Shown: positions 45,262 through 57,258, numbered from the stretch's first letter. The stretch is DNA of 64,000 bases from Ditylenchus dipsaci (GCA_004194705.1 SADC01000477.1:19412-83411); one strand, 5' to 3'. Notes: generated by a model from the sequence alone, not told the origin. Numbers and translations are program-made.

Positions 45262-46393
45262 TGAACAAGTGCCAACTGTGGTTCCTTGTTTATCGAGCCG
45301 GTTTATCGAGAATTTGAATTTAAAGAATTTGACCCTACCGGAGTATACCCCCCCCCCCCCCCAATGAATTTTTTTTAAGTGTTTTTAACACCCTATATCG
45401 ACCTAAATCTGCCTCAGAAGCTCGAAAAGGCATTATTTTTTGTGTTCTAGTCAATAAAAAATTGAGTTTTGGACATTTTGAAATTTCGACCATTTGCCTG
45501 TTTTGGCATGTTTTGTCACTGGAGCTGGGCAAAAATAGTCTCTATATGCATTTTATGGTCAAGAGTACTCTCGAATCATGTCTAAGGTAAGTGTGTGCAA
45601 GCATCTCTAACTCTCAAGCCCCCTGCGCCCCTTCGGGGGCGCAGGGGGCTTGGTTGCTTGGGTTGAGATGCGCACACCCACATACCTTAGACGCAAATCA
45701 CTCGAAAGTGACTCTGGATGCATAAAAAATGTATGCATACCAGAGTTTATTTATGCGGTAGGCCCCAGTCAACAAACTATGTTCAACATCTTCCTTTCAC
45801 ACTAATTGGCCCTTTTTTGGTCCTTTACCACCCTAATGGCCCTAAATCCCTTCAAATGGTCAAAATAGGTATATTTGGGTGTTCCAAAACTCAATTTTTT
45901 ATTGTCTAGAACATAAAAATAATGCCTTTTTCGAGCTTCTGAGGCAATTTAGGTCCATTAGGGTGTTTGGAAACACTTTTAAAAAAAAATTTCATTGGGG
46001 GGGGGGGTATACTCCGGTAAGCGCAAGAATTTCAATATTTCTAACTGCATATTTTTCAAATTTTCGCATATTTTTGCAAAATTCATATTAAATGAGAATA
46101 TATAAAAAGAAAACGTGCATAAGAATTTTTTTGTCAACTCACTCTTCTAAAAGCTTGGCCCATTCACCGGTGCTGATCAATTCGCGCTGATCAAATAATG
46201 AGTTTTCTTATTCTTTTGAAATGTGAGTACATCTTTAAATCTCTGTCGTGAAGTCTATCTTCATGAAAGAAATTCTGACAAGAGACTTTTCATGCATAAA
46301 ATTAAATTAAATATAACAAATAGAGGAATGAATATATATCTGATATTTTAATATGTCGAATATATATATATTCGATACATCATATACCCAATA
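45262..46393. other. MITE field
   Basis: It includes the third copy of the atgtctaaggtaagtg hairpin family (about 45383-45770, with a GC-rich tip ccctgcgccccttcgggggc), and C-run and G-run ends at 45350 and 45998 that look like one outer palindrome (accggagtatacccc and mirror). No gene seen. Confidence 0.55.
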
Positions 46394-47022
46394 CAGTCAA
46401 ACTCTCTCGACGACGAACACCCCAAAGTTCGATCCGCGCCTGGAGTCCGACACCCTTTTCTACTTCAATTTCAAGGTCTTTTTCCGAACGTGATTGGTTA
46501 GTCGACAGCATCCCAAGTTACGCCCCCCCCCTCCAAAGAGTATTTTTATCTAAGCCAAATTTTTTTGGTTTTGCCCAAGCCTAAGTTAGCGCGCTACACA
46601 TTGCGAAAAAGAAAAACTTAAAAAAATCAAGGAAACCTGAAATAGTACGATTAGAAAAAAATACTCTTTGGAGGGGGGGGGGGGTCACTTGGGCTTTTAC
46701 ATCGTTAATCTAGTCGGAAGTATTGTAAAAGTCTGTTTTGGCGCACCATATGCAAAAGAAAATGTTATTGGCTTTTCAAAGCAGAACGCTCCCTATAAAT
46801 TATACCTGTTTTGAATTTGGTGTACGTTATAGAGAGAGTACCGCTGAAAATGGCAATTTTATTGTTTTTTGAAAGATCGATCGACAAATTCAGAATCTTT
46901 GCGATATTTCCGACTAGACTGACAAATCAAGCTCGGAAAAATACCTCAAAAATTGAGGTAAAAAAGTGTCGGACTCTAGACGGGAACGAACTTCTAATTT
47001 TTTTTTTATTAGAAGCGCAATG
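46394..47022. mobile_element. Tigger-type element with an inserted MITE
   Basis: Starts CAGTCAAACTCTCTCGACGA after TA. The core words cgacacccttt and gtgtcggactctagacggga lie near both ends. The inserted palindrome at 46515-46695 has ends ccaagttacgcccccc and mirror. The right terminus is lost or overlaps the next element. Confidence 0.6.
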
Positions 47023-47224
47023 CAGTCAACTCCCGAATTAGTGTACACCTTGGTTTAGTGTACACCTTGTTTAGTGTACACCTTGGTTTAGTGTACACCA
47101 GGATTAAATCATTTTGGCCGGCGGTTAATTAAAATTACTAGAATGAACCTTCGATTAGTGTACACTCGATTTAGTGTACACTGGAGCCGGTCCCCAGAGT
47201 GTACACTAAATCGGGAGTTGACTG
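47023..47224. mobile_element. Tigger-type MITE with tagtgtacacc arms
   Basis: Ends CAGTCAACTCCCGAATTAGT and mirror gggagttgactg. The left arm has four units of ttagtgtacacc and the right arm three. The subterminal ggagccggtcccc block is present on the right. Confidence 0.75.
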
Positions 47225-48048
47225 TATTGCATAATTTTTAGCTTCACAACCATATTGTTTTGAAATTACAATATTTAATTTGTCAACTTTAAAACAATTT
47301 TAGGAAATAGCTAAAGAATGTTTATTTTAAAATGTAAACTACAAGTTTATTATATCATTTATTATTCTAATAATTCTTAATGTACATATAGAAGGTAAGT
47401 TTTTAATGTTGTTACAAGGATTCTGTTCAGTTTAGTTAGTTTTCTAAATTTCCGAAAACGCATTTCAATTAATAAGTACCGCATTCTGAGCGAAAACGTA
47501 ACCAAGAAGAAAATTTTTCAGTAATTAGGAACAAAATAAAATATTACCCGCGAAAGTCTTACTCGCTAAAACAATACAATCAAACTTCGTCATAACGTAT
47601 CCCCGAGATAACGTACCCTTTGTTATAACGTACTCTGGTAAAGAAACATATAACACGCCTCCATTTGAACTTTTTTCAAAATTTTCGACTTTTGCCATTT
47701 TAAAAACAATTTTAGTATAAAATTTCGCATGGTTTTTTTTCTGACTCAGGATGAACACCCATTCATCCTGAGTCAGATTTTGTCCCGTCGTTAACCATGG
47801 AATTTCTTGTATATTTTACGAGAAATCCTAGAGTTATAAACGCACAGTTAACGACGTGCAAAATCTGACTCAGGAGGAGTGGGTGTTCATCTTGAGTCGA
47901 AAAAAAAATAAAAAGTTTTAATGAAGGCGTGTTATATGGTAGTAAGTATCACACATGAGAAACTCTATATATCATTCGATAGAGCACAAAAACTGCTATT
48001 TGACATAACCATCTTTTTCTGCTATGACTTTAGTTTGAGGCGTAAAAG
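47225..48048. other. AT-rich spacer with a palindrome
   Basis: A CAATCAAACTTCGTCATAAC end at 47577 looks like a mutated Tigger terminus. A foldback at about 47648-47938 (ataacacgcct and mirror) holds inverted copies of ctgactcaggatgaacaccc. No gene seen. Confidence 0.45.
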
Positions 48049-48290
48049 CCCAAGTGATCCCCCCCCCCCCCCCATCAAGAGTGTTTTTATCTAAGCGTAC
48101 TATTTCGGGCTCCCCTGATTTTTTTTTAAATTTTCTTTTTCGCAATGCGTAGCGCGCTAACTTAGGCTTAGGCCTTAGGCTTAGGCTTTAGGCTTAGGCT
48201 TTAGGCTTAGATGGAAAAAAGTATGCTTAGGCTTAGGAAAGTATCTTTGAAAAGTACTCTTTGCAGGGGAGGGGTGGGCTGTACTTGGGT
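48049..48290. mobile_element. MITE of the agagtatttttatctaag family with TTAGGC runs
   Basis: Left arm cccaagtgatcccccc..agagtgtttttatctaagc and right arm ctttgcaggggag..gtacttggg are inverted. The middle (48161-48235) has about eight TTAGGC-type units, the telomere hexamer of nematodes. Confidence 0.65.
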
Positions 48291-48376
48291 ATTTGTCGTT
48301 TGAGCGGGTGAAAATGCTTTTGAAAATTTGCGAATTCAGTTCAAATTGACGTAGGAGTTATGATTACAGAATGTAT

Positions 48377-48442
48377 GGATGGGTGGCCGAGTGTTTTGTG
48401 GCGAAGATTGTGAAGAGTTCGATTCCGTAATGCTTCGTTTTT
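48377..48442 (+). ncRNA. tRNA-like fragment
   Basis: ggatgggtggccgagtgttt is a good A-box context (TGGCCGAGTG), and agagttcgattccg is a B box 30 bases further on. I cannot build a full cloverleaf, so a degenerate tRNA-derived element is likelier than a working tRNA gene. Confidence 0.4.
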
Positions 48443-48739
48443 CAAATTTGTGTGTTTTTTCTCATCTTCAATATACAGGGTGTTTCAAATTTTTCTGCAC
48501 TTTTCAACGGTCATAACTTTTTTTGGCAGGAGTACACTATTTGGCCAGAGCCAAAAGTGAGTTTTTGAGGTCTAAGTATTTCATATGCCCTAAAATAGAT
48601 AGAAACGGCGAAAAAAAGAAGGCCATTTTTTTGCAAAACAATAAAAAATTTAAAAAGTAATCACCGACTACAAAAGTTTTAAAAATTTGACGGGAGATCT
48701 ACTCATTTTGCGGGTGTTTTCATCTACATTATGAATTTA

Positions 48740-48990
48740 CCGTATTCTCTTAAAATAATAGACCCCTCCCTAATTATAGACTTCCCCCTTGACTTTGAGG
48801 GTCTGAATCTCAGAGCAGACAACACATTTCGCAAATCTGGTTTTTGCGTTTTACATCTCCCACATGCTATATCGATATCACTTATTAGTACTTAGTTGAG
48901 CACCCGAAAATCTCGAGATCAAACTTAGAATCTTCCGATTTTCAGGAGTTGAAAATTATACATCCGGATCGATAATTTTAGAGAATACAG
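48740..48990. mobile_element. CCGTATT MITE abutting a Tigger end
   Basis: Ends CCGTATTCTCTTAAAATAAT and mirror gagaatacag, TA-flanked. It is followed after a shared TA by CAGTCGAACCTCTTGTAGTG at 48993, which opens a Tigger-type core running to about 49330. Confidence 0.75.
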
Positions 48991-49349
48991 TACAGTCGAA
49001 CCTCTTGTAGTGGTCAGCATCTCAAGTTCGTTTCCACCAATGGTCCAACACTTTTTCCACGATTTCGAAATTTTTTTATATATTTCGGACTGTTCCCAAA
49101 CAGTCTGTTCCCAAATATCCAAGGATTCCGATTTGCTCGTCGTTTTTCAGGATCTGAATAGTTTCGCCATTTAAACGCAAAACTCTATATAATGGGTTTT
49201 TTTAATTAGACGGATTTCAGATCGACGTTTTTCTTTTAGTAGCAAAATTTATTGAAAGTATGAAAAAAGACCATTGAAAATCCTTGGAATCTTTGTGAAA
49301 TTTCGATAGACTGTTAAAACACAAATGGCAGCCTGTATGTGGGTGTGCG

Positions 49350-49456
49350 CACAGGCGTACCCAGGCTGGCGCCAGCCGGGCTATAGCCACTCCCGTCAGG
49401 ATTTTTAGTCTTTTCAGCTTTTTTAGCCCCTCCCGTCAGGAAAGGGTATGCCTATG
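49350..49456. mobile_element. hAT-type MITE (CACAGGCGTACCC ends)
   Basis: Ends cacaggcgtaccc and gggtatgcctatg. Flanks GGTGTGCG and GATGTGCG match at 7 of 8. It has inserted into a copy of the gatgcgcacacccac hairpin family. Confidence 0.65.
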
Positions 49457-49614
49457 GATGTGCGTATCTCAACTCCAAGCCCCTGGACCCACGAAGGGGA
49501 CGGCTTCCTCATGAAATCAGCGTCGAGAAACACGAATATGATGTTATCTTCTCCACCTGATCACTCCTCGTGGGGGATTCTATAGTGCAAATTAAATTTA
49601 TTATTATTTTACAG
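49457..49614. other. 5' flank of the oxidoreductase
   Basis: Remainder of the interrupted hairpin MITE, then AT-rich sequence ending in a TTTTACAG acceptor. Confidence 0.35.
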
Positions 49615-52600
49615 CTACTTCCAATAACAAAGATGCAAAAAAGGGACAAAGCAGTAATTCACAATCTACTGCTACTTCTAGCGACACTGAATTAAGCGAG
49701 CTACAAAAAATTTCTCAAACCCCCACTTTTTTGGAGATGTAGCAGTTAAGTTAGTCAGCAACAATATTATCTAAGAACTTCCTTTCCAAGGCTAGATGAG
49801 TCAAACATTGTACAAAAAGTGGAACGAGAGATGAAACTGGTTTGTCAGATGACACAATTCTAATGATTACTAACTGCAAAAAGTTCTGCGCAAAATGCTC
49901 TCAGAAGGAGGGCATGTGTCTTTTAATGAACAGCAAAAAAATTTAACAGATTCAAAAATATTAAATTCTAAGCTCGGGGTTATTTACAAGTTAGCTAGTC
50001 TACAAAGTGACACTCTAGACAGGGCTATGCTAGAAACATGTACCATGAACATCAGACCAACAAACCCAAAACTGCGAAACCCTTGAAAAAAGCAGTAATT
50101 ATCGGTGCAGGTCCTAGTGGACTTTATGCAGCTTTTCAAACTATTTCTTGCCGGAATGCAAGTTACTTTAGTCAATGATCGAAAAGAGTATATTCGAAAC
50201 CAAATCATACAGCTCGGTAAAACGGGCCATTTTTGCTGAAACTTTTGCTGGGCTCACAGTTTGACAAGTTGATGGCCAAAATAGAGCTAAGTGAACATAA
50301 ATTTGATGATGGAAAGCAAGAAATCAATCTAAAATATCTTGAATCAGCTCTAAAATCTAGATTGACATCATTAGCAGAATATGTGCGTCTCCAAAATGGA
50401 GGCGATGATAGTTCGCTAAAATTTATTTATGGAGTAACTGTAGAAAAAGTTAAATTTTCCAACAGCAACTAATCCTAAGTATTTGCGGTTTTAAGGTCAG
50501 AAGAGTCTTCTGTTTTGACCATTTCAGCTGAATTGATATATTAGTTTGTGCTGCAGGGGCCAAAGACATCACTCGTAACACTTATTTAGGCATTCCTAAA
50601 GAGCACACAGTTGTCGAAAACTATGCAATAGCAGTACTAACTAAAGGACACAAATATTTTGATCAAAAGTTTCTGAACATAGAAGGCATACAATATATTA
50701 ACGACTTGCATGCGCTTTTAAGACAGCAGGGCTTTGAAAAGTTTATTAGCCAAAAAAAATTTTTATCAGATAAAATAAAAACAAGTATGCTAATTTCACA
50801 AATCAGTTGGAAAAAACTTTTCCTGAGTATGGAGCTCACGAAAATAAGCTGTTTATATGTTAGGTTAGAGTTGGGTGATACTAAATTTGTCGTTGAATTT
50901 ACTGGTGAATATTCTAATTAATAGAAGATTTCACGGAAGAAAATTCTGCGGAATTTGAATTTTGACGTCCCTGCGAGAAAAACCCAAAGCATTGTCGATT
51001 GCATACCAAGCAACCTACGATTCTAAAACTTGTAGTCAAATTGAAAGTTGAATTTTTCAAAATGTTTTTTTGTCTCGAGGGAATTTGAAAATATGAAAAA
51101 GCTTTCATTAAAAAAAGGCATGGCAATAGTTTCGCGGGAGACAATTCCGCGACAGATAATTACGCGGCGGATAATTTCGCAAAATTTTGATTTTTGACGT
51201 CCTGTTAGAAAAAAACTTGATTCTGACAGCGGATTCGTGTTACCATGGTAGATTGCATACCCAGGTACTTAAAAATCTAAAACTCGTGATCAAATTTGGA
51301 ATACTGAATTTTTTTTTAATGTTTTTGTCTCGACAGGAATCTGAATTGGACAGAAAGTTAAATTTGAAGATGGTAATCGACCATGCTGAACACGAATTCG
51401 GTGTCAGAATCAAGTTTTTTCTAAGAGGAACGACAAAAATTGAAATTTCGTGGAATTATCCGTCGTGGAATTATGTGTCGCGGAATTATCCGTCGCGGAA
51501 TTGTTTCGCGCGGAATTCTCGCCATGCCTAAAAAAGGGTTAATCTGCAATGGACCATGCTGAACACAGACCCGTTCTCTTAATTTGGGTTTTCTCTTGCG
51601 GGAACGTCAAAATTCGAACTCCGCGAAATTTTCTCCACGGAATTTCTGCCTTGAAGATAAACCTTACCCCCCCCTCCCTAATTTTTCTAAAACCGGTAAA
51701 TGAGTATTTTAGATAAGTGTCAATTTCTCATATCATATCCGAGAAATTCTACAGTTATCAACGTACAGTTATCGAAGAGGGTAAATAAACCGAGGATAAT
51801 AACTGTAGGTCGAAACTGTAGAATTTCACGAGAAATTCTACAGTTATCAAAAATCCTAATTTTAAGGTGTTCAGTAAATTAGAGCTGATTAAATAGTAAA
51901 TTCACCGGTGAATTCACCAATTTTCAATTGACCGATAAATTTAACAACGCTAGTTTAGGTGTCACTACTGATCCTGTTTTAGCCAGATTTCTGGCAGATG
52001 TCGAGAGTGAGAAGAAAATTTAGAAGAAGGGATGATGTATAATAAAACAATACAATGATTTGAAAGCAAGTATGGTCAAAAAGTGGCTCGCTGCCTTAGT
52101 CGGTTTTTTAATTAACGTAATAGAATCGGATCAGATAGAATTGAAATTAATGTAGAGCAGACAAATAACAGAGAAATGCTTAATTTCGACCAATATCCTG
52201 TTAACACGTCCACATTCGACCTTACCCCAAACCGCGCTAGAGAAATCTGCTGTGGAATACAACGTGCTAGGTCAATCGGCTTATAGTGTTGGCTGTTGGC
52301 GATTCGGCTGTTAGCTCACATTTTTACGCTGGAAATGGCACAATAACTGGTAGAGATAACGTTCAAGGAGCAGTCACGCTGCTCAAAGCATACAACGATG
52401 GTTTAATAAACAAACGAGAAGATTAGTCGACAAATTAAATCAAGATTTTCAGAAAATTAAGAAAACGGTAATTACGTTAGCAAAAAAATGGTTAAAACCC
52501 AATTACCTGAAGAAATGAACAAAATAGCAGTAGAAAGCAATGTGTCTGGAGGTGAATAAAATGGCAATGGATGATGTTAAAAATCAAATTTTGATTAAAT

Positions 52601-52761
52601 GTGCTGAACCAGTATCTTTGGAACAACTAAATTTTCAAATAGTTGTTGATGGTGACGAACACAGAGCAACAATAACTAATGAAGGACATATTAAGTTGAA
52701 CAATGACTCAAACAATATATTTTATACAGTGACACAAGCTGCAATGTCACTAAAAACCTAG
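49615..52761 (+). pseudogene. FAD-dependent oxidoreductase (flavin monooxygenase-like), broken
   Basis: A flavoprotein that would use bound FAD for an oxidation; the substrate is unknown. After an acceptor it encodes SNNKDAKKGQSSNSQSTATS, then LASLQSDTLDRAMLETC, then the dinucleotide-binding motif AVIIGAGPSGLYAAF (near 50090-50135). One base later the frame continues LFLAGMQVTLVNDRKEYIRN, the strand and charged end of the Rossmann fold, as in MICAL and kynurenine-monooxygenase relatives. LVCAAGAKDITRNTYLG (near 50550) fits the middle FAD motif. A foldback interrupts at 50930-51660. VGDSAVSSHFYAGNGTITGR and DNV (near 52290-52350) is the second FAD motif. The tail to 52761 is novel. At least five single-base shifts. 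No intron is needed in the first 1.3 kb, unlike the neighbouring genes. Confidence 0.7.
50930..51660. mobile_element. Nested foldbacks in the oxidoreductase
   Basis: Outer arms ttttgacgtccctgcgagaa and mirror (ttctcttgcgggaacgtcaa). The inner element 51117-51528 has ends GGCATGGCAA-like and mirror, flanked by TAAAAAAA and TAAAAAAG (7 of 8). Its arms are four to five units near gcggaattatccgtc in opposite orientation. Deeper arms carry gattctgacagcggattcgt and mirror. Confidence 0.7.
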
Positions 52762-52993
52762 AGACACTTTATTCATTTTGAACACTCGCTGAACTAAAAT
52801 TACCAAAAAAAAAAAATTATTACACATTTCACGCAATCGTTTTTCAATGTTGTTTCAGAGATATCACAAAGAAATATAGCAAAATTGTATTTTGGGGCCT
52901 AGTTTCATACAATATTTACTATATAGTCCTAAAAAAGCAGAACTTTGATAACGCGGCCTTCCTGGGACTGGTTAAAGGTACCGGGTTAAGGAG

Positions 52994-53756
52994 GGGGAAA
53001 AGCCATTTAGGTTTGAAAAAGTGGCTTTGGTGGCGCAGTGCGTAAGCGTCTGTGTTTTAGCCCAATTGGGGCGCCACCTAACATCAGGAGGTTTTTTTTC
53101 GCCTTGGTCCCCCCTGTTGGATTTTTTCGTGGTATTTTTTAGGCTTAGGCAAAGGTAGACCAGCGTATGTTAGGACGGACTCAAACATGAGTCTAAAATA
53201 TGTTAAGTCCACCCTGACATACGCTGGCCTATCCTTGCCTGAGCCTAAGCCTGAAAAATTACAAAAAAAAAACCCAACAGGGGGACCGAGGCAAAAAAAA
53301 AATTCTGCAATTTTTCAGACTTTAGGCTTACGAAAGGGTGGGTCTCTTAGGACGGACTCAAACATGTAACCCGAAGTAGCCGGTCCTACCTACTTTTGGC
53401 CTACTTTTGCTGAGCCTCAAAGCTAAAACATAACAAGAAAAAACAACAGGGGACCAAGGCAAACCCCCCCCCCCCCTTTGTAAGATAGGGCCCAAAATGG
53501 TGTGCAGGTTTTGATCCTACGTGGTGCACGCTATTTTTTTGCTTGTTCGGGCCAGTTTTAAAAAAATAACACTTTTTTTGATGCCCTATTCGGAATCAGC
53601 GACCCAAATTAACCTCTAGAACTAGTCAAACAAACCAAAAATGGAAAGTGCACGCATGCGGGATCGAACTGCGCACCTTATGACCATAAAACACAAACGC
53701 TTACGCACTGCGCCACTGAAGCCACATTTTTGAACCTAAATGGCTTTTTCCCCTAC
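52994..53756. repeat. Inverted pair of tRNA-derived units, copy 4, interrupted
   Basis: Ends gggggaaaagccatttaggt and mirror. The left unit has tggcgcagtgcgtaagcg and the right unit its complement. Between them, 53095-53470 is a TTGCCTTGGTCCCC-family MITE enclosing a GGCCAGCGTATG palindrome, like the nested pair at 13565-13830. Confidence 0.7.
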
Positions 53757-55636
53757 TTTAATGGGGGACGGAATTTGTTGAACATTTTTCAAGCCGAGAA
53801 GCACTTTTACCTAGTGGACTCAGAATTTTTTTTAGAATTACTTTTCATACAAAATACAAGATTTTAATTCGGAAAGCGTTAATTCGGAAATGATGGTTTA
53901 AGAAGGTGTAGAGGGACCCAGAAGGTAACGAATTTTGCAACACAAATTTCCCGTAACTTTTTTCTACTATTAAACCTTCAATTCTGACACCGGATTCGTG
54001 TTCAGCAAAAAAAGGTTACGAGAAATTTATGTTGCAAAAATTCGTTACTTCTGAGTCCCTTTATACCTTCTTAAACCATCATTGAAGCGGAAAGGACAGG
54101 CACCATCATGTTCAGCGTTAAATTCTGAGTCCAATCTCGGCCTTCGGAGTGTTAAACAAACTTCAACCTTTTTATAACACAGCTGAATGGAAGTCAAAAA
54201 ATTGTCAAGATTAGTGTGGCATTTTGATTTGGCATCTCTAAAAAAGTCTCCCAGGGGCTTGTTTAGAGAAACCCCGTAAAATCTGAAAACATTTAGTTAC
54301 TTCTGCTGTGCCCCCTCTTTTCCAATTTTTTTCAAAATTACCCGAAATCACCTCTTAAGCTATTTTTTGTGCTTAACAAGATAAAAGAAGTGTTTCCAAA
54401 CGCTTTCAAATTAAAAATCTGTATTTGTATGAAAAGTTGCCTCCCATCCCTCAGAGGTGAATGGTTATTTCAGGGTATTTTCGACTGAATTTTAGTCTTT
54501 TAAAATAATATGAAGGTAAAAATAATCGATTTTGAAATTTTTTTAATTCTCTATAGTTTAATGAATACAGAAACTCTGGTTTGCATGCGTATTATCACGC
54601 GAAAGTGAAAAGGCTTGGATACCAGAGAATAATGTGATAAATCACATGAAAATGACCCTAAAGTAGCCCAAAGTGACTATCTACGCTTATAGGGTGTGAG
54701 GCAAAATTTTTCACAAAATTCCAAATTTTATTCAGAAATTGTTAAGAAATCTTTATTTCATATTGTTGAACACAAAAAATGAGTTCGGGAAGGGATTTCG
54801 GGTCATTTTTGAAAAATTGGAAAGGGGGAAACAGTAGAAGTAATGAAAATTTATTTCGATTTAGAGATTTTTGGGTAGAGTTGTGGAATTCTCCGAAAAA
54901 AAAAAATCGGATAATTGTCTCGAGTAAATTCGTATTTCATAAGAAAAAACTGGAATACCGGAACATTCTCCGGAGAATATTCTACAAAATAGTATTTAAA
55001 GAAAAGGTAAGATTACAACATTGAGAAGAAATAAGACTTACAAGTCGGTCCAAGTCCAAGCACGAAATATTTACGAAATTGATCACACAGTTGAGAAAAA
55101 AATCTAAAAGCAGTTTCACAAGTAAATTGACCATGCTGATCACGAATTCGACGTCCGAAACAGTGTCAAAGAAGGAAAATATCTCCTGTGCATTTCAAAT
55201 CACCATTTTTGCTTAATTTTTTTCTGAAACATGTGTCATTTTTTTAGTAAACATTATGTGCCTTGCCGTTAAGAAAGCAGTATAATATGCAGCTTTTTGT
55301 GCTGCACACTAATACAGTGCTAATTTTTCAAAACTAAACTTCTGCAGAAAAGTGTGCACCGAAAAGTTTTTGACAGTCAGATTTGGAAATGCATGCGAAC
55401 TTTGAAAGTGAGTTTTTAGTGTAAAACCAAAATGTTTTTCAATATGTTAGCATATAATGTGTATTTCTGAATGTCAGCTTCAAAGTGAGCTATCAACTTG
55501 CACCGTGCTCAACAAGTTGGCTGAGATAAAACCCAACTTTCAGCACTTTCAGCATAGTTTTGCCAGTCAGATGAGGCATAGTGAAAATTTTCAAGATGTT
55601 TTAGTGCCAACGTCATCAGCACGAAATTGTTGAAAT
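53757..55636. other. Intergenic MITE field
   Basis: A palindrome at about 53905-54080 (aagaaggtgtagagggaccc..aaggtaacgaattttgcaac and mirror) carries the module ctgacaccggattcgtgttc at its centre. Weak foldback traces follow at 54800-55000 (ggagaatattc words). No gene seen. Confidence 0.45.
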
Positions 55637-56945
55637 ACTTTTCGACCCACAAAAGTCTCCTTTCTTGCAACAAAAGTCTCTTTTCCTGCAACAATTTGGG
55701 TCTGCAACAAAAGTCTCTTTTCCTGCAACAAAAATCTCTTTTCCTGCAACAAAATTACTATTTTCCTGCAACAAATTACCCTTTTCATAATTTTCTTTCT
55801 GTTTATCTTAACCTTTTCATAATTTTATCAAATCAAGTAAACAAAGAATATTAAGACAATATATTGCAGGATCAGATGACTCGTGGAACTGCACTTGACT
55901 TGCAAACACAAGTTAAATGCTCGACAGAAGAACAGCGCCGAGAATGGATGATGCAACACGAATTCCGGTGGCAGAAGTAAGAAATTTAAATTTCCAAGTA
56001 TTTACACTCTATGTATTTTTGATTATAGGCTTCAAAGGGAGACCGGGAAAGAAGTGGAATACTGAGGAATTCGTCTGCAAGTTCTTCAATCATACTCATC
56101 CAGGAGTTTAGAGTTGCCCGGCCATGATGCGCATCCGTACGAAGATTGATCTTAGATAACAAGGCGATTCCGGTTATTGAAGACGCTCCGTACTGCATTG
56201 GATTCGGCAAGCGAGAGGTGCCTAAGAAGCATGGTGAGCCTAATTCTTCGGAATGGCAGTTCTTCTTGATCTTTACACGCGCCGTTTGATGAACAAGCAG
56301 CACAGATCAAACATCGTCCAAACTGACGCCACGTACAAGATTAATCTTCTCGTTATCCTGTTCTTGTAAGTTCTAGAGTGTCTTCTTTTAAAATGGATCA
56401 GTGATATTCTTCTTTTGATATTCATCAATTCGTTACTCAAGTCAAGATATACCCACCAAAGACAACTCCGCTGCAGAAGCCAAGAAAAAGAGGAAGGACG
56501 CGACAGATCGAAAGAGCTTTGAGCCTGTTCGACACAATTATTGTTAGTGTTAATTTATGATGTGTGTGACTTGTTATCGGTATTTTCTTGTTAGTGGTTG
56601 CAAATAAAAGTTGATTATGTGCAATTAGATTGGATTCCCTGGCTGATTTTTATGATTAACTTCGTTTGTATTATAAACTTTTTAAGATATCTGTAAATAT
56701 AGGCAATAAATAGCAAACACAGTAAGAAAAGTGATTCGTTAAGAGAAAAGAGTAATTTGGTGCAGAAAAAGACAAGTTTTTTTCAAGAAGAGAGACTTTT
56801 GTTGCATAGTCAAATTTGTTGCAGGAAAAAAATAATTTTGTTGCAGGAAAAGAGATTTTTGTTGCAGACCCAAATTTGTTGCAGGAAAAGAGACTTTTGT
56901 TGCAAGAAAGGAGACTTTTGTGGGTCGAAAAGAGTAACAACCTGA
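55637..56945. mobile_element. MULE-derived foldback with gcaacaaaagtctcttttcct arms
   Basis: Left arm (to about 55790) starts acttttcgacccacaaaagt and has five units of a gcaacaaaagtctcttttcc repeat. The right arm (from about 56755) is its mirror, ending tgggtcgaaaagagt. Between the arms are remains of a Mutator-like transposase. I could not define a target duplication. Confidence 0.8.
55876..56530 (+). pseudogene. Mutator-like (MULE) transposase remnant
   Basis: The first part encodes KCSTEEQRREWMMQHEFRWQ and, after an intron or shift, ETGKEVEY, which fits the N-terminal region of MULE transposases (a charged helix with a tryptophan before a K-x-Y segment). The part near 56290-56350 reads RRLMNKQHRSNIVQTDATYK followed by INLLVI; the DATYK with hydrophobic strand is the first catalytic aspartate block of MULE transposases. 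A basic tail (KPRKRGRTRQIERAL) lies near 56480-56520. Most of the catalytic domain after the first aspartate is deleted and frames are broken. Assignment rests on the DATYK block and the overall order. Confidence 0.65.
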
Positions 56946-57258
56946 AATTAGGGACAAACGCTACTTTAATGCAGTCCGGCTTCAGTCTTGAAAAGAATAA
57001 TAGTAATCTGATTTTTTAATAGTTATGGCCAAGTAAAGGATGCCGAAAAATTGAGCCACCTGTATATATTTTCACTACACGGCGTTTAGCCTGGCACTTT
57101 GCCAATCCTGATTTCAACGACAAAATTTTCGACGTTTCCTTATTAAGGCAAATACGTCGACCATCATCACCTCAATCACCACCTTAACAAAACCTACAAA
57201 AAGCGGAATTTTTTTCCCCGATAATGGAAAAGAACCGAGCTTTTGCTTATAACGACTG
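56946..57258. other. Spacer before the large array element
   Basis: No gene seen. The end (gcttataacgactgatattt) matches the flank of the M13 gene at 32419-32440. Confidence 0.4.
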
